In this document: positions 25,719-38,345 of the stretch, in pieces | Position numbering within the stretch: the stretch's first letter is position 1 | How the letters are laid out: each line of letters starts with the position of its first letter | DNA from: Paracoccaceae bacterium | GTDB lineage: Bacteria > Pseudomonadota > Alphaproteobacteria > Rhodobacterales > Rhodobacteraceae | NCBI GenBank assembly: GCA_020629115.1 | Contig: JAHDDY010000015.1 | Location: 1 to 59,157 of the forward strand | Direction of reading: 5' to 3' | DNA: 59,157 nt | The notes under the pieces: generated by a model | Databases searched by the model: none | The model's input: the letters and a program-made list of their open reading frames with translations, nothing else | What the model was told of the DNA's origin: nothing | Position numbers and translations under genes: made by a program

Positions 25719-26885
25719 ATGAACGCCTACACCAAGATCACCGACAACTACGAAGTCGGCTACGACATCCCCGCCGCCATCGGCATGGACGAGGCGGATA
25801 TCCAGACGCCGTGCCTCCTCATCGACCTCGACGCCTTCGAGCGCAACGTGAAGAAGATGCGCGATCATGCCGCGAAGATGGGCGTGCGCCACCGGGTCCA
25901 CGGCAAGATGCACAAGTCCGCGGACGTGGCGCATTACCAGATCGAGCATGGCGACGCCGTGGGCGTCTGCTGCCAGAAGGTCTCCGAGGCCGAGGCCTTC
26001 GCCCGGGCCGGGGTAAAGGACGTGCTCGTCTCAAACCAGGTGCGCGACCCGGCAAAGATCGACCGGCTGGCGCAGATCCCCAAGCTGGGCGCGCGGGCCC
26101 TCTGCTGCGTCGACGATATCGAGAACGTGCCCGACCTGTCGAACGCGGCGGTGAAGCACGGGACCGAGATCGAGTGCCTCGTGGAGATCGACTGCGGTGC
26201 GGGGCGCTGCGGCGTGACCACGACCGAGGACGTGGTCGCCATCGCCAGGGCCATCGACTTCGCGCCGAACCTGAAGTTCGCCGGCATCCAGGCCTATCAG
26301 GGCGCGATGCAGCATCTCGACAGCTACGACGAGCGCAAGGCCAAGATCGACATCGCCATCGCCATGGTCCGCGACGCGGTGGAGGGGCTGAAGGCCGCGG
26401 GCCTCGAATGCGACATCGTCGGCGGCGGGGGGACCGGGTCGTATTACTTCGAGGGCAATTCGGGCGTGTACAACGAGCTGCAATGCGGCTCCTACGCCTT
26501 CATGGACGCCGATTACGGCCGTATCCTCGACAAGGACGGCAAGCGCATCGACCAGGGCGAATGGGAGAACGCGCTGTTCATCCTCACCTCGGTGATGAGC
26601 CACGCAAAGGCCGACAAGGCCATCTGCGACGCAGGGCTGAAGGCGCAGTCGGTGGATAGCGGTCTGCCGGTCATCTACGGGCGCGATGACGTGGAATACG
26701 TCAAGTGCTCCGACGAGCACGGCGTCATCGCCGACCCGAAGGGCGTGCTGAAGGTCAACGACAAGCTGAAGCTCGTGCCCGGCCATTGCGACCCGACCTG
26801 CAACGTCCATGACTGGTATGTCGGCGTGCGCGACGGCAAGGTCGAGGCCCTGTGGCCGGTGACGGCGCGGGGTCTGGCGTATTGA
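25719..26885 (+). CDS. bhcC: Beta-hydroxyaspartate aldolase BhcC
   Basis: The 388-residue enzyme has the alanine-racemase N-terminal fold of D-threonine aldolase-like proteins. QTPCLLIDLDAFERNVKKM precedes the PLP lysine region RHRVHGKMHKSADVA (K63), with IDCGAGRCGV and IVGGGGTGSYYFE in the barrel. The C-terminal metal-binding segment includes SDEHGVI and VPGHCDPTCNVHD. BhcC joins glycine and glyoxylate to beta-hydroxyaspartate. A ribosome-binding site (AGAAGGAAGAAGAG) lies before the ATG. Transcription beyond it runs into a large inverted repeat and then a toxin-antitoxin module. Confidence 0.94.
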   Translation: MNAYTKITDNYEVGYDIPAAIGMDEADIQTPCLLIDLDAFERNVKKMRDHAAKMGVRHRVHGKMHKSADVAHYQIEHGDAVGVCCQKVSEAEAFARAGVKDVLVSNQVRDPAKIDRLAQIPKLGARALCCVDDIENVPDLSNAAVKHGTEIECLVEIDCGAGRCGVTTTEDVVAIARAIDFAPNLKFAGIQAYQGAMQHLDSYDERKAKIDIAIAMVRDAVEGLKAAGLECDIVGGGGTGSYYFEGNSGVYNELQCGSYAFMDADYGRILDKDGKRIDQGEWENALFILTSVMSHAKADKAICDAGLKAQSVDSGLPVIYGRDDVEYVKCSDEHGVIADPKGVLKVNDKLKLVPGHCDPTCNVHDWYVGVRDGKVEALWPVTARGLAY

Positions 26886-26897
26886 CGACGGCGATTG

Positions 26898-26928
26898 GTG
26901 ACTGCATATCTTCGTGATGTGCAGTCAC
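26898..26928. promoter_or_regulatory. 13-bp-arm inverted repeat ahead of the toxin-antitoxin genes
   Basis: GTGACTGCATATC and GATGTGCAGTCAC, separated by TTCGT, form arms of 13 bases with a single mismatch (the outer 9 bases are perfect). The repeat begins 13 bases after the bhcC stop and ends 16 bases before the antitoxin ATG. Such palindromes are typical operators bound by the antitoxin-toxin complex in FitAB/VapBC modules. Folded as RNA it could also act as an attenuator between bhcC and the downstream genes; TTTTC follows. Confidence 0.65.
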
Positions 26929-26944
26929 TTTTCAGGAGGTGCCC

Positions 26945-27208
26945 ATGGCCATGTCGATCCGGGGATTGCCCGATGACGTGAAGGACGGTCTGAGAGTCGA
27001 GGCAAAGCGTCAAGGCAAGTCGCTGAACGCGCATGTCGTGGAAATCCTCTCCCGCGAAGTCGTGGACGAGGACCCTGTCGTGAAGATCGCCAGATCGTAT
27101 GCGGGGAAGTACACGCGCGAGGACATGCTGGAGGCTCGACGGTTGGAGCGGGAAGCCGCGCTCGACTGGAGCATGTATGGCGACGACGATGATCCATCTG
27201 GACGGTAG
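26945..27208 (+). CDS. Ribbon-helix-helix antitoxin (FitA/VapB-like)
   Basis: The 87-residue protein opens MAMSIRGLPDDVKDGLRVEAKRQGKSLNAHVVEIL, a clear Arc/MetJ-type ribbon-helix-helix domain: short beta-strand SIRGLP followed by two helices. The C-terminal half is charged, as expected of a toxin-neutralising tail. A perfect AGGAGGT at 26934-26940 precedes it; ATG 26945 is chosen, with ATG 26951 and GTG 26939 as alternatives. Its 3' end overlaps the PIN-toxin start by 20 bases. Codon use is visibly less GC-biased than in bhcC, suggesting later arrival in the operon. Confidence 0.85.
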   Translation: MAMSIRGLPDDVKDGLRVEAKRQGKSLNAHVVEILSREVVDEDPVVKIARSYAGKYTREDMLEARRLEREAALDWSMYGDDDDPSGR

Positions 27209-27575
27209 CGTCATAGAGGCGATCATTTCCGGGGAATGGAACCTTCAAGAGCCGGCAGCCATGAGCGCCATCGCTTATTCCGAGGCGATCAGGGGCGCGG
27301 TTCTCAGTCCGACGAGTGGTTTTCTCATCGACAAGGCGTCGTTCGTTCGCAAGATACCACTCGACAGGATAATCTCCTTCGATCGCGACATCGCCGAAAT
27401 CTTCGCGGACCTCTCCCCCGGACGTACCGGCGGACAGCAGGCCCGCGACCTGATGATCGCCGCGACCGCCATCGCCCGGGGGGCGCGGCTGGCGACGAAC
27501 GACCGGCGGCTTGCCGCGCTGCACGGGGCGAGCGTGCCGGGGCGCGCACCGCTCGACATCCTTCATATCGAATAG
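27189..27575 (+). CDS. PIN-domain toxin (VapC/FitB-like)
   Basis: The 128-residue protein carries the four acidic positions of PIN nucleases: D5 (MIHLDGSVI), E32 (AIAYSEAIRG), D87 (ARDLMIAATA) and D105 (ATNDRRLAAL). VapC-type toxins cleave initiator tRNA or rRNA. The start at 27189 overlaps the antitoxin by 20 bases, usual for these modules. The first strand is atypical: LDGSV replaces the common LDTNV. The gene ends 11 bases before bhcD, whose ribosome-binding site overlaps this stop codon. Base use is less GC-rich than in neighbouring bhc genes. No frame disruption is seen, so the toxin is probably active. Confidence 0.85.
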   Translation: MIHLDGSVIEAIISGEWNLQEPAAMSAIAYSEAIRGAVLSPTSGFLIDKASFVRKIPLDRIISFDRDIAEIFADLSPGRTGGQQARDLMIAATAIARGARLATNDRRLAALHGASVPGRAPLDILHIE

Positions 27576-27586
27576 GAATTCATCCC

Positions 27587-28552
27587 ATGCTCATCGTCTC
27601 CGAAGAGGCCTGCAAGGCCGTCATCGACCGCGCCGCCGCCTTCACCGCCGTCGAGAGCGTCTTCGGCGCGATGGCGCGGGGGGATGCGTACAACTTTCCG
27701 GTCATCCGCGAGGCCATCGGCCATGCCGATGCGCTATACGGGTTCAAGTCCGGCTTCGACCGGGCGGGCATGGCGCTGGGGGTGAAATCGGGCGGATACT
27801 GGCCCGGCAACGCGGCGAAGGGGCTGACGAACCATCAGTCCACCATCTTCCTCTTCGATCCCGATACGGGCCAGCTCGCCGCGCTGGTGGGGGGCAACTA
27901 CCTGACGGCGATGCGCACGGCGGCCTCGTCCTCCGTCTCCATCGCCCATCTGGCGCGCCGGGACGCGAAGGTTCTCGGCATGGTCGGGGCGGGGCACCAG
28001 GCTGCCTTCCAGCTGCGCGCCGCCGCCGAGCAGCGCGATTTCGAGCGTGTGGTCGCGTGGAACTTCCACCCCGACATGCTCCCCGCGCTGGGCAAGGTGG
28101 CCGAGGAGATCGGCCTTCCCTTCGAGGCGGTCGAGCGCGAGCGGCTGGGCGCGGAGGCGGACGTGATCGTCACCATCACCTCGGCCCATGACAGCCTGCT
28201 GATGCGCGACTGGGTAACGCCGGGCACGCATGTCGCCTGCATGGGCACGGATACGAAGGGCAAGCAGGAGGTCGACCCGGCGCTCGTGGCCGCGGCGACG
28301 GTCTTTGCCGACGAGGTGGCGCAATCGGTCTCCATCGGCGAGGCGCAGCACGCGGTCGCATCCGGCGCGCTCGCCGAGAGCGCCATCACGCCCATCGGCG
28401 CGGTCATCAACGGCGATCATCCGGGGCGGACGTCCGATGACGAGATTACGCTGTTCGACGGGACGGGTGTGGGTCTTCAGGACCTCGCCGTCGCCTCGGT
28501 CGCGGCGAAACTGGCCGAAGAGCGGGGCGAGGCGCAGGTGGTGGCGCTGTAG
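27587..28552 (+). CDS. bhcD: Iminosuccinate reductase BhcD
   Basis: The 321-residue enzyme is of the ornithine cyclodeaminase/mu-crystallin family. It has GVKSGGYWPGN (K67), GGNYLTAMRTAA (R110), the nucleotide-binding loop LGMVGAGHQAAFQL (residues 130-143) and a C-terminal FDGTGVGLQDLAVAS. BhcD reduces iminosuccinate to L-aspartate with NADH, closing the cycle by regenerating the amino donor for BhcA. The ribosome-binding site TAGGAA includes the stop codon of the PIN toxin, so bhcD translation depends on a transcript that also carries the toxin. Confidence 0.93.
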   Translation: MLIVSEEACKAVIDRAAAFTAVESVFGAMARGDAYNFPVIREAIGHADALYGFKSGFDRAGMALGVKSGGYWPGNAAKGLTNHQSTIFLFDPDTGQLAALVGGNYLTAMRTAASSSVSIAHLARRDAKVLGMVGAGHQAAFQLRAAAEQRDFERVVAWNFHPDMLPALGKVAEEIGLPFEAVERERLGAEADVIVTITSAHDSLLMRDWVTPGTHVACMGTDTKGKQEVDPALVAAATVFADEVAQSVSIGEAQHAVASGALAESAITPIGAVINGDHPGRTSDDEITLFDGTGVGLQDLAVASVAAKLAEERGEAQVVAL

Positions 28553-28562
28553 GGAAAACGCT

Positions 28563-28642
28563 CTGCCCCGCACTCGATGCGGGGCCTATCACCGTCGAGA
28601 GCTTCGTTCGAACAGGTCCCGGATCAAGCCCGGGGCATAGCA
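28563..28642. repeat. Paired-hairpin intergenic repeat, family B copy 1
   Basis: TGCCCCGCACTCGATGCGGGGC is followed by a spacer with GAGCTTCGTTCGAA and then TCCCGGATCAAGCCCGGGGCA. The order and much of the sequence recur at 57608-57682. It lies between the converging ends of bhcD and folC and may help terminate both. Confidence 0.6.
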
Positions 28643-28651
28643 TGTGTTCAA

Positions 28652-29952
28652 TCACCCGTTCTCGCGCAGGATGCCGCCCGCGAGGTAGAGCGAGCCGCAG
28701 ATGAGGATGCGGGGCGGTTCCAGATCGGTGCTTTCCTCGCCGCCGACGAGGCGCAGGGCGGTCGCCACGTCCTCCACCGCCACCGCGTCGAGATCGGCGT
28801 CGAGGGCCGCGTCCATCAGGTCCTCGGCGGGGATGGTCGCCTTCTCGCCGGGGATATCGACGCAGTAGACCCGGCGCACGAGGCCGTGGAACGGCTCCAG
28901 GTAGCCGGTCGGGTCCTTCGTGTCGATCATGCCGCAGACCATGTAGAAGGGCTTCGAGCCGTGCTCCTCCATGTCGGCGATGAGGGAGGCGACCGCTTCG
29001 CCCGCCGCCGGGTTGTGGCCGCCGTCGAGCCACAGCTCCGCCCCTTCGGGCGCGATATCGACCAGGGGGCCGTGGCGCAGGCGCTGCATCCGGGCGGGCC
29101 ATTCGGCGCGGGTGACGGCGGCGCTGGCGACGCGCTCCTCGGCATGGCCCAGCAGCGACAGCGCCATGATGGCCGCGCCCGCGTTCTCCAACTGGTGCTC
29201 GCCGGGCAGGACAGGGCGGGGCAGATCGAGCAGGCCGTCGGGGTATTGCACCGAGAAGCCGTTCGCCTCGCGCCGCACCGACCAGTCGGCGCCGAGGGCG
29301 TGAACCGTCGCCCGCTGGCGCGCGGCCCGCTCCGCGATGACCTTCAGCCCGGCCTCGTCCTGCCGCCCGACGACGACCGGGACGCTGGGCTTGATGATGC
29401 CCGCCTTCTCGCCTGCGATCTCCGCGATGGTATCGCCGAGATAGCCCTGATGGTCGAGCGAGACGGGGGTGATGACGGTCAGCGCCGGGGTCTCGACCAC
29501 GTTCGTCGCGTCGAGCCGCCCGCCGAGGCCGACCTCCAGGATGCAGTAATCCGCCGGGGTCCGGGAGAAGGCGAGGAAGGCGGCGGCGGTGGTGATCTCG
29601 AAGAAGGTGATCGCGTTACCGTCGTTCGCGGCCTCGCATTCCGCCAGCAGGGCGGCGAGCGCACCCTCGTCGATCAGCTCTCCGGCGAGACGGATGCGTT
29701 CGTGGAAGCGGGCGAGATGGGGCGAGGTGTAGGCGTGGACGCGCTGGCCCGCCGCCTCCAGCCCCGCGCGCAGGAACGCGCCGGTCGAGCCCTTGCCGTT
29801 CGTCCCCGCGATGTGGATGACGGGGGGCAGGGCGCGCTCGGGGTTGCCCAGCCGGTCGAGCAGCCGGGTAAGCCGGTCGAGGGACAGGTCGATCAGCTTC
29901 GGATGCAGGTCGAGCAGGCGCGCGAGGACGGCGTCGCTGGTGACGGCGTCGC

Positions 29953-29956
<4 letters not shown>
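28652..29956 (-). CDS. folC: Bifunctional folylpolyglutamate synthase / dihydrofolate synthase
   Basis: The 434-residue enzyme has the P-loop [15 protein letters not shown] (G51-S57), [14 protein letters not shown], and [22 protein letters not shown], the Mur-ligase-type signature of Fol[16 protein letters not shown] is in the C-terminal domain. It adds glutamate to dihydropteroate and folates. The start overlaps the accD stop (ATGA), so accD-folC form an operon. Confidence 0.96.
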
Positions 29957-30882
<926 letters not shown>

Positions 30883-30930
30883 CGCGGGGGCATCCGGTGC
30901 TGGGGGCGCGGCGTCATGCGCGACAACCTA

Positions 30931-31755
30931 TCACCCGCGCGCGGAATGAACAGCCTCGGCCAGCGATTTCACGAAGGCGGTGACGTTCTTCACGAGGCCG
31001 ACCTTCGGCCCGCCCTTCTTGTCGAGCCGCCCGGCGATGGTATCAACGATGGCCGAGCCGACGACCACGCCATCGGCCACCCCGGCCAACGCCGCGCCCT
31101 GTTCGGGGGTCTTCACACCGAAGCCGACGACGACGGGGAGGTCCGTCTTGTCCTTGATCCGCCTGACCGCGCTCTCCACGGCCTCCGTCGTCGCACTGCC
31201 CGCGCCGGTGATGCCGGTGATAGAGACGTAGTAGACGAAGCCGGACGTGTTCTTCAGCACCGTCGGGAGCCGCGCATCGTCGGTGGTCGGCGTTGCGAGG
31301 CGGATGAAGTCGATCCCGGCCTCACGCGCGGGGATGCAGAGTTCCCCGTCCTCCTCGGGCGGCAGGTCCACGACGATCAGGCCGTCGACCCCGGCCTCCT
31401 TCGCATCCCTGAGGAACGCCTCGACCCCATGGTTGAAGATGGGGTTGTAGTAGCCCATCAGCACGATGGGCGTCTCGTCGTCGCCCTTGCGGAAGGTGGC
31501 CACGGCGTCGAGCGTCTTCTTCAGGGTCTGCCCGGCAGCGATGGCGCGCTGGCCGGCGAGCTGGATGGCGGGGCCGTCGGCCATCGGATCGGTGAAGGGC
31601 ATCCCGATCTCGATGACGTCGACCCCCGCATCGGGCAGGCCCTTGAGCAGCTTGCCGAAGGTGGTCGGCGTCGGATCGCCCGCCATGACGAAGCTGACGA
31701 ACGCCGCGCGGTTCTCTTCCTTCAGCGTCGCAAAGCGTCGTTCGATGCGCGACAT
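30931..31755 (-). CDS. trpA: Tryptophan synthase alpha subunit
   Basis: The 274-residue protein has the catalytic acids at the standard positions: E49 in [12 protein letters not shown] and D60 in MADGPAIQ. It cleaves indole-3-glycerol phosphate to indole, which is channelled to TrpB. ATG 31755, with GGAAGAG upstream, matches the family N-terminus MSRIERRF. It lies 104 bases downstream of trpB; that gap has no clear terminator and the two are probably co-transcribed. Confidence 0.97.
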   Translation of the reverse strand: MSRIERRFATLKEENRAAFVSFVMAGDPTPTTFGKLLKGLPDAGVDVIEIGMPFTDPMADGPAIQLAGQRAIAAGQTLKKTLDAVATFRKGDDETPIVLMGYYNPIFNHGVEAFLRDAKEAGVDGLIVVDLPPEEDGELCIPAREAGIDFIRLATPTTDDARLPTVLKNTSGFVYYVSITGITGAGSATTEAVESAVRRIKDKTDLPVVVGFGVKTPEQGAALAGVADGVVVGSAIVDTIAGRLDKKGGPKVGLVKNVTAFVKSLAEAVHSARG

Positions 31756-31859
31756 GGGCACTCTTCCTTCCGGGGGGCGCGGGCGTGGCCTGCGCGTGCT
31801 GATCGTCTGGATCGTGTATCTAGAGGTTCGCCCCGCGCGGGTCCAGCCCCGCGCGATGC

Positions 31860-33077
<1,218 letters not shown>

Positions 33078-33259
33078 GGCGTGTCCTCGGGGCAGGCGGA
33101 TGATCGTGCGATGACTGGCTTTAGTCCGGTTCGGGAGGAAACGAAACCGTTTTCCGAGGGGGCGGGGCAGGGTGCCGCGCATGGCGGGCGGGATCGCGGC
33201 GGTTGAGGCGCGCCCCGAATGGGCCTATGCCTCTCCGGCCATCCGGGAGGGGACGAGCC

Positions 33260-34324
33260 ATGAAGACCCGCGCCGACAAGATTCGCGATGCCGAGGCGGA
33301 GGGGCTGGCCTTTCCCTTTCCCGATCCGCCCGCGCCGGGGGAGGCGGTCGCGGTCGCGCCCGGTGTCCTGTGGCTGCGCCTGCCGCTGCCGATGGCGCTC
33401 GACCATGTGAACGTCTATGCCCTGGAGGACGGGGAGGCGGGCTGGGTGCTGGTCGATACAGGCATGGATACGCCCACCACCCGGGCGGCATGGGAGGCGG
33501 CGCTGGACGGGCCGCTCGCCGCGCGCGGCGTCTCGCGCATCCTCGTCACGCATTTCCACCCCGACCATATCGGCCTCGCCGGATGGCTGTGCGAGCGGAC
33601 CGGGGCGCCGCTGGTGACGACGCGCACGAGCTATCTGCTCGCCAAGGCGCTACAGCTCGACGAATGGGACGAGCCGCCCGCCGGGGCGGTCGCGTTCTAC
33701 AGGGCGGCGGGCTACGGCGAGGCCGAGATGGAGGCGCTGCGCGCGCGGGCGAAATACGGCTTCTCCCGGGTGTGTGCGCCGCTGCCGGTCGGGTTCCGGC
33801 GTATCGCGGAGGGAGGCGTCCTGCACGTCGGGACGCGGGAGTGGCGGGTGCTGACGGGGCACGGCCATGCGTCAGAACACGCGGTCTTGTGGTGCGAGGC
33901 GGATGGGCTGGTGCTGGCGGGGGATCAGGTCCTGCCGCGCATCACCTCGAATATCGGCGTCTATCCGACCGAACCGGAAGGCGATCCGCTGGGGGATTTT
34001 CTCGAGTCCTGCGCGGCGTTGCGCCGGTCGCTGCCGGAAGGGGCGCTGGTACTGCCGGGACATAACGAGCCGTTCACCGGCCTGCATATCCGTCTCGATC
34101 AGCTCATCGCCCATCATACGGAGGCGCTCGATGCGCTGCACGGAGCGCTGGGCGAGCCGCGGACAGCGCTGGAATGCTTCGATGTGCTGTTCGACAGGGA
34201 GATCGGCGACAGCCTGCGTGGATTCGCGATCGTGGAAGCCGTCGCCCATCTGAACCGCCTGTGCGCCGCGGGGCGGGCACGGCGGGATGCGGCGGGCGGG
34301 GTGCATCGCTACATCGCGATCTAG
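33260..34324 (+). CDS. Metallo-beta-lactamase-fold hydrolase
   Basis: The 354-residue protein has the metal-binding motif VTHFHPDHIGLAG (H98, H100, D102, H103), a further histidine in GHGHASEHAVLW, LAGDQVLP carrying the bridging aspartate, and LPGHNEPF for the last ligand. The C-terminal part contains a helical extension typical of LACTB2/hydroxyacyl-hydrolase-like proteins. Substrate unknown. ATG 33260 is preceded by GGGAGGGGACGAG. Divergent from trpB. Confidence 0.88.
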   Translation: MKTRADKIRDAEAEGLAFPFPDPPAPGEAVAVAPGVLWLRLPLPMALDHVNVYALEDGEAGWVLVDTGMDTPTTRAAWEAALDGPLAARGVSRILVTHFHPDHIGLAGWLCERTGAPLVTTRTSYLLAKALQLDEWDEPPAGAVAFYRAAGYGEAEMEALRARAKYGFSRVCAPLPVGFRRIAEGGVLHVGTREWRVLTGHGHASEHAVLWCEADGLVLAGDQVLPRITSNIGVYPTEPEGDPLGDFLESCAALRRSLPEGALVLPGHNEPFTGLHIRLDQLIAHHTEALDALHGALGEPRTALECFDVLFDREIGDSLRGFAIVEAVAHLNRLCAAGRARRDAAGGVHRYIAI

Positions 34325-34348
34325 CCCCGCCCGCCGTTCTTCAGGCGC

Positions 34349-35044
34349 TTACTGGTAGTACTGCGCGTCGGCGAGGCGGTATTCCAGACCGTCCTCGCGG
34401 CGGCATGCCTGCTCGGCACCCGTCGGGTCGCCGACCCAGCTCACGACCTGTCCGCCAGCGGCGAAGCAGGCGTCCATGACGGCCGTGTTGCCACCCAGCG
34501 GGGTGGCGGCCGATGCCGTGTTGCCGGCTGCGGTGGTGGCGGGGTCCATCAGCGAGCTGTCGTTGCCGCTGGGCATCTGGCCCGGCTCACGCATCACCAT
34601 GTTGTCGTTGATCATCGCCTCGGCGGGCGTGAGGCCGGTGGGCATACGCGTCGTCGCGGTGGTGTAGGGGTCCATCAGCGAGCTGTCGTTGCCGCTGGGC
34701 ATCTGACCCGGGTTGCGGAAGACCATGTTGTCGTTGATCGCCGCTTCGGAAGGCGTCAGGCCGGTGACGCTAGGGTCGGCGGCGCGGGTGTAGGGGTCCA
34801 TCATGGCGGATTCGTTGACCATGCGGGTCGGGCTGGTGATGACGCCCATGTCGTCGACCAGGGCCTCGGCAGCGGTCAGGTTGCTGGCGGCGGTCTGCGT
34901 GACGGCGTTCGGAGCGGACGGCGCGGCGGCCGGCGTGGAGACGACCGGCTGGTTGTAGACGGGGGTCGGGTCGTTCATCGTCGAGCAGCCGGCCAGGGTC
35001 ATGGTGCCCAGGGCAACGGCGGTCATGGTCGTGCGGATGTTCAT
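34349..35044 (-). CDS. Lipoprotein with tandem 42-residue repeats and DUF333-like tail
   Basis: The 231-residue protein has a lipobox (MTLAGCS, Cys20). It contains three related repeats: about 56-95 (degenerate), 96-137 and 138-175. The last two are nearly identical, with LTP(S/A)EA, INDNMV and NPGQMPSGNDSSLMDP. At DNA level the repeat period is 126 bases (compare 34545 and 34671). The C-terminal part (ACFAAGGQVV...CRREDGLEY) with two cysteines resembles DUF333-like domains. No enzymatic motif. Function unknown; surface or periplasmic anchoring is inferred from the lipobox. Confidence 0.75.
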   Translation of the reverse strand: MNIRTTMTAVALGTMTLAGCSTMNDPTPVYNQPVVSTPAAAPSAPNAVTQTAASNLTAAEALVDDMGVITSPTRMVNESAMMDPYTRAADPSVTGLTPSEAAINDNMVFRNPGQMPSGNDSSLMDPYTTATTRMPTGLTPAEAMINDNMVMREPGQMPSGNDSSLMDPATTAAGNTASAATPLGGNTAVMDACFAAGGQVVSWVGDPTGAEQACRREDGLEYRLADAQYYQ

Positions 35045-35246
35045 GGAGTATCCTTCTCGTATGTCGTTGAGCGTTACGTATGGCTGAACAATGCGCCGTA
35101 GGGGGATGTGTTCCAAAATTTAAAGACTTCGACTCCTGAGCATGTTTTTTCGCTCTTCATCCGGTCTCCATGCCCCTACGACAGCGTTTTCGCCGGGTAG
35201 AACCCTAGCTAAGGTGCAGACCGCAAAAGTCACAGGAGAATGCGAT

Positions 35247-36131
35247 ATGGACGGCAAGACGGTTTTCATCTCGGGCGGCAGCCGCGGTATCGGGCTGGCC
35301 ATCGCGGAAGCCTGCGCGAAGGCGGGGGCGAACGTCGCCATCGCCGCCAAGACCGACCAGCCGCACCCCAAGCTGCCCGGCACCATCCACACCGCCGCCG
35401 AGGCGATCCGCGCCGCCGGGGGCCAGGCCCTGCCGCTCGTCTGCGATATCCGGGACGAGGCGCAGACCGCCGCCGCGGTGGATCGGACGGTCGAGGAATT
35501 CGGCGGCATCGACATGGTGGTCAACAATGCCAGCGCCATCAGCCTGACCCCCACGGCGGCGACCGACCTCAAGCGGCTCGACCTGATGCTCGGGGTGAAC
35601 GCGCGGGGCACGTTCTGCGTGACCAAGACATGCCTGCCGCATCTGATGAAATCGGCAACTCCGCATGTCCTGACCCTGTCGCCGCCGCTGGACCTGCGGA
35701 CGATCTGGTTCAAGAACCATCCGGCCTACAGCCTCGCGAAATACGGCATGAGCCTCCTGTCGCTCGGCTGGGCGGGGGAGTTCGCCGGCAGGATCGCCGT
35801 CAACTGCCTCTGGCCGCGCACGACCATCGACACGGCGGCGGTGCGCAACCTGCTGGGCGGCGATTCGATGGCCTCGAAATCGCGCACGCCCGAGATCATG
35901 GGCGACGCGGCGGCGGCGATTTTGTCGAAGGGGACGGATTTCTCGGGCTGGTTCTGCCTCGACGATCTTGTCCTGGCCGCCGAGGGGACGACCGATTTCG
36001 AGCAGTATTCGGTAACGCCCGGCTCGAAGCTGCAACTCGACTTTTTCATCCCCGAGAACGCGCCGGAACCGGAGGACGCGGGCGGCACGGTCGGCTGGCG
36101 CGAGCCGGTGCTGCCGTTCGGCGGGGCGTAA
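35247..36131 (+). CDS. SDR family oxidoreductase (HSDL2-like)
   Basis: The 294-residue protein has the cofactor motif GGSRGIG (residues 10-16), NNAS in VVNNASAIS, and the catalytic YSLAK (Y161, K165) after a serine in LSPP. The insertion KTDQPHPKLPGTIHTAAEAI and WPRTTIDTAAVRNLLGG are features of the hydroxysteroid dehydrogenase-like 2 group of short-chain dehydrogenases. Substrate unknown. ATG 35247 has AGGAGAA upstream. The 202-base gap to the divergent lipoprotein contains an AT-rich stretch around 35115-35130 but no recognisable operator. Confidence 0.88.
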   Translation: MDGKTVFISGGSRGIGLAIAEACAKAGANVAIAAKTDQPHPKLPGTIHTAAEAIRAAGGQALPLVCDIRDEAQTAAAVDRTVEEFGGIDMVVNNASAISLTPTAATDLKRLDLMLGVNARGTFCVTKTCLPHLMKSATPHVLTLSPPLDLRTIWFKNHPAYSLAKYGMSLLSLGWAGEFAGRIAVNCLWPRTTIDTAAVRNLLGGDSMASKSRTPEIMGDAAAAILSKGTDFSGWFCLDDLVLAAEGTTDFEQYSVTPGSKLQLDFFIPENAPEPEDAGGTVGWREPVLPFGGA

Positions 36132-36154
36132 GCGTAGATCGTTGCGTAATGCGC

Positions 36155-36232
36155 CCCGTCCCCGGCGAAGACCGGGGACCTCGCAGAGCAGCGCGTCGAT
36201 CATCGAGGCTCCCGGTCTTCGCCGGGAGCGGT
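36155..36232. repeat. Paired-hairpin intergenic repeat, family A copy 2
   Basis: TCCCCGG...CCGGGGA and CTCCCGG...CCGGGAG hairpins flank a spacer with GCAGCGCGTCGATCATCGAGG. It aligns along its length with 13675-13755. It lies between the converging SDR and rpoD genes. Confidence 0.6.
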
Positions 36233-36239
36233 GGTTCGC

Positions 36240-38288
<2,049 letters not shown>

Positions 38289-38345
38289 GGTCACTCTTTC
38301 GTCCTCTCGCCGGCATCGTTCCGCGCGGGAACGTCCGGTCTCGTT

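Noticed and set aside
26886-27586. Insertion sequence or integron cassette carrying the toxin-antitoxin genes
   Set aside because: No transposase, no terminal inverted repeats flanking both ends and no target duplication were visible; the single inverted repeat at 26898-26928 is internal to one side only.
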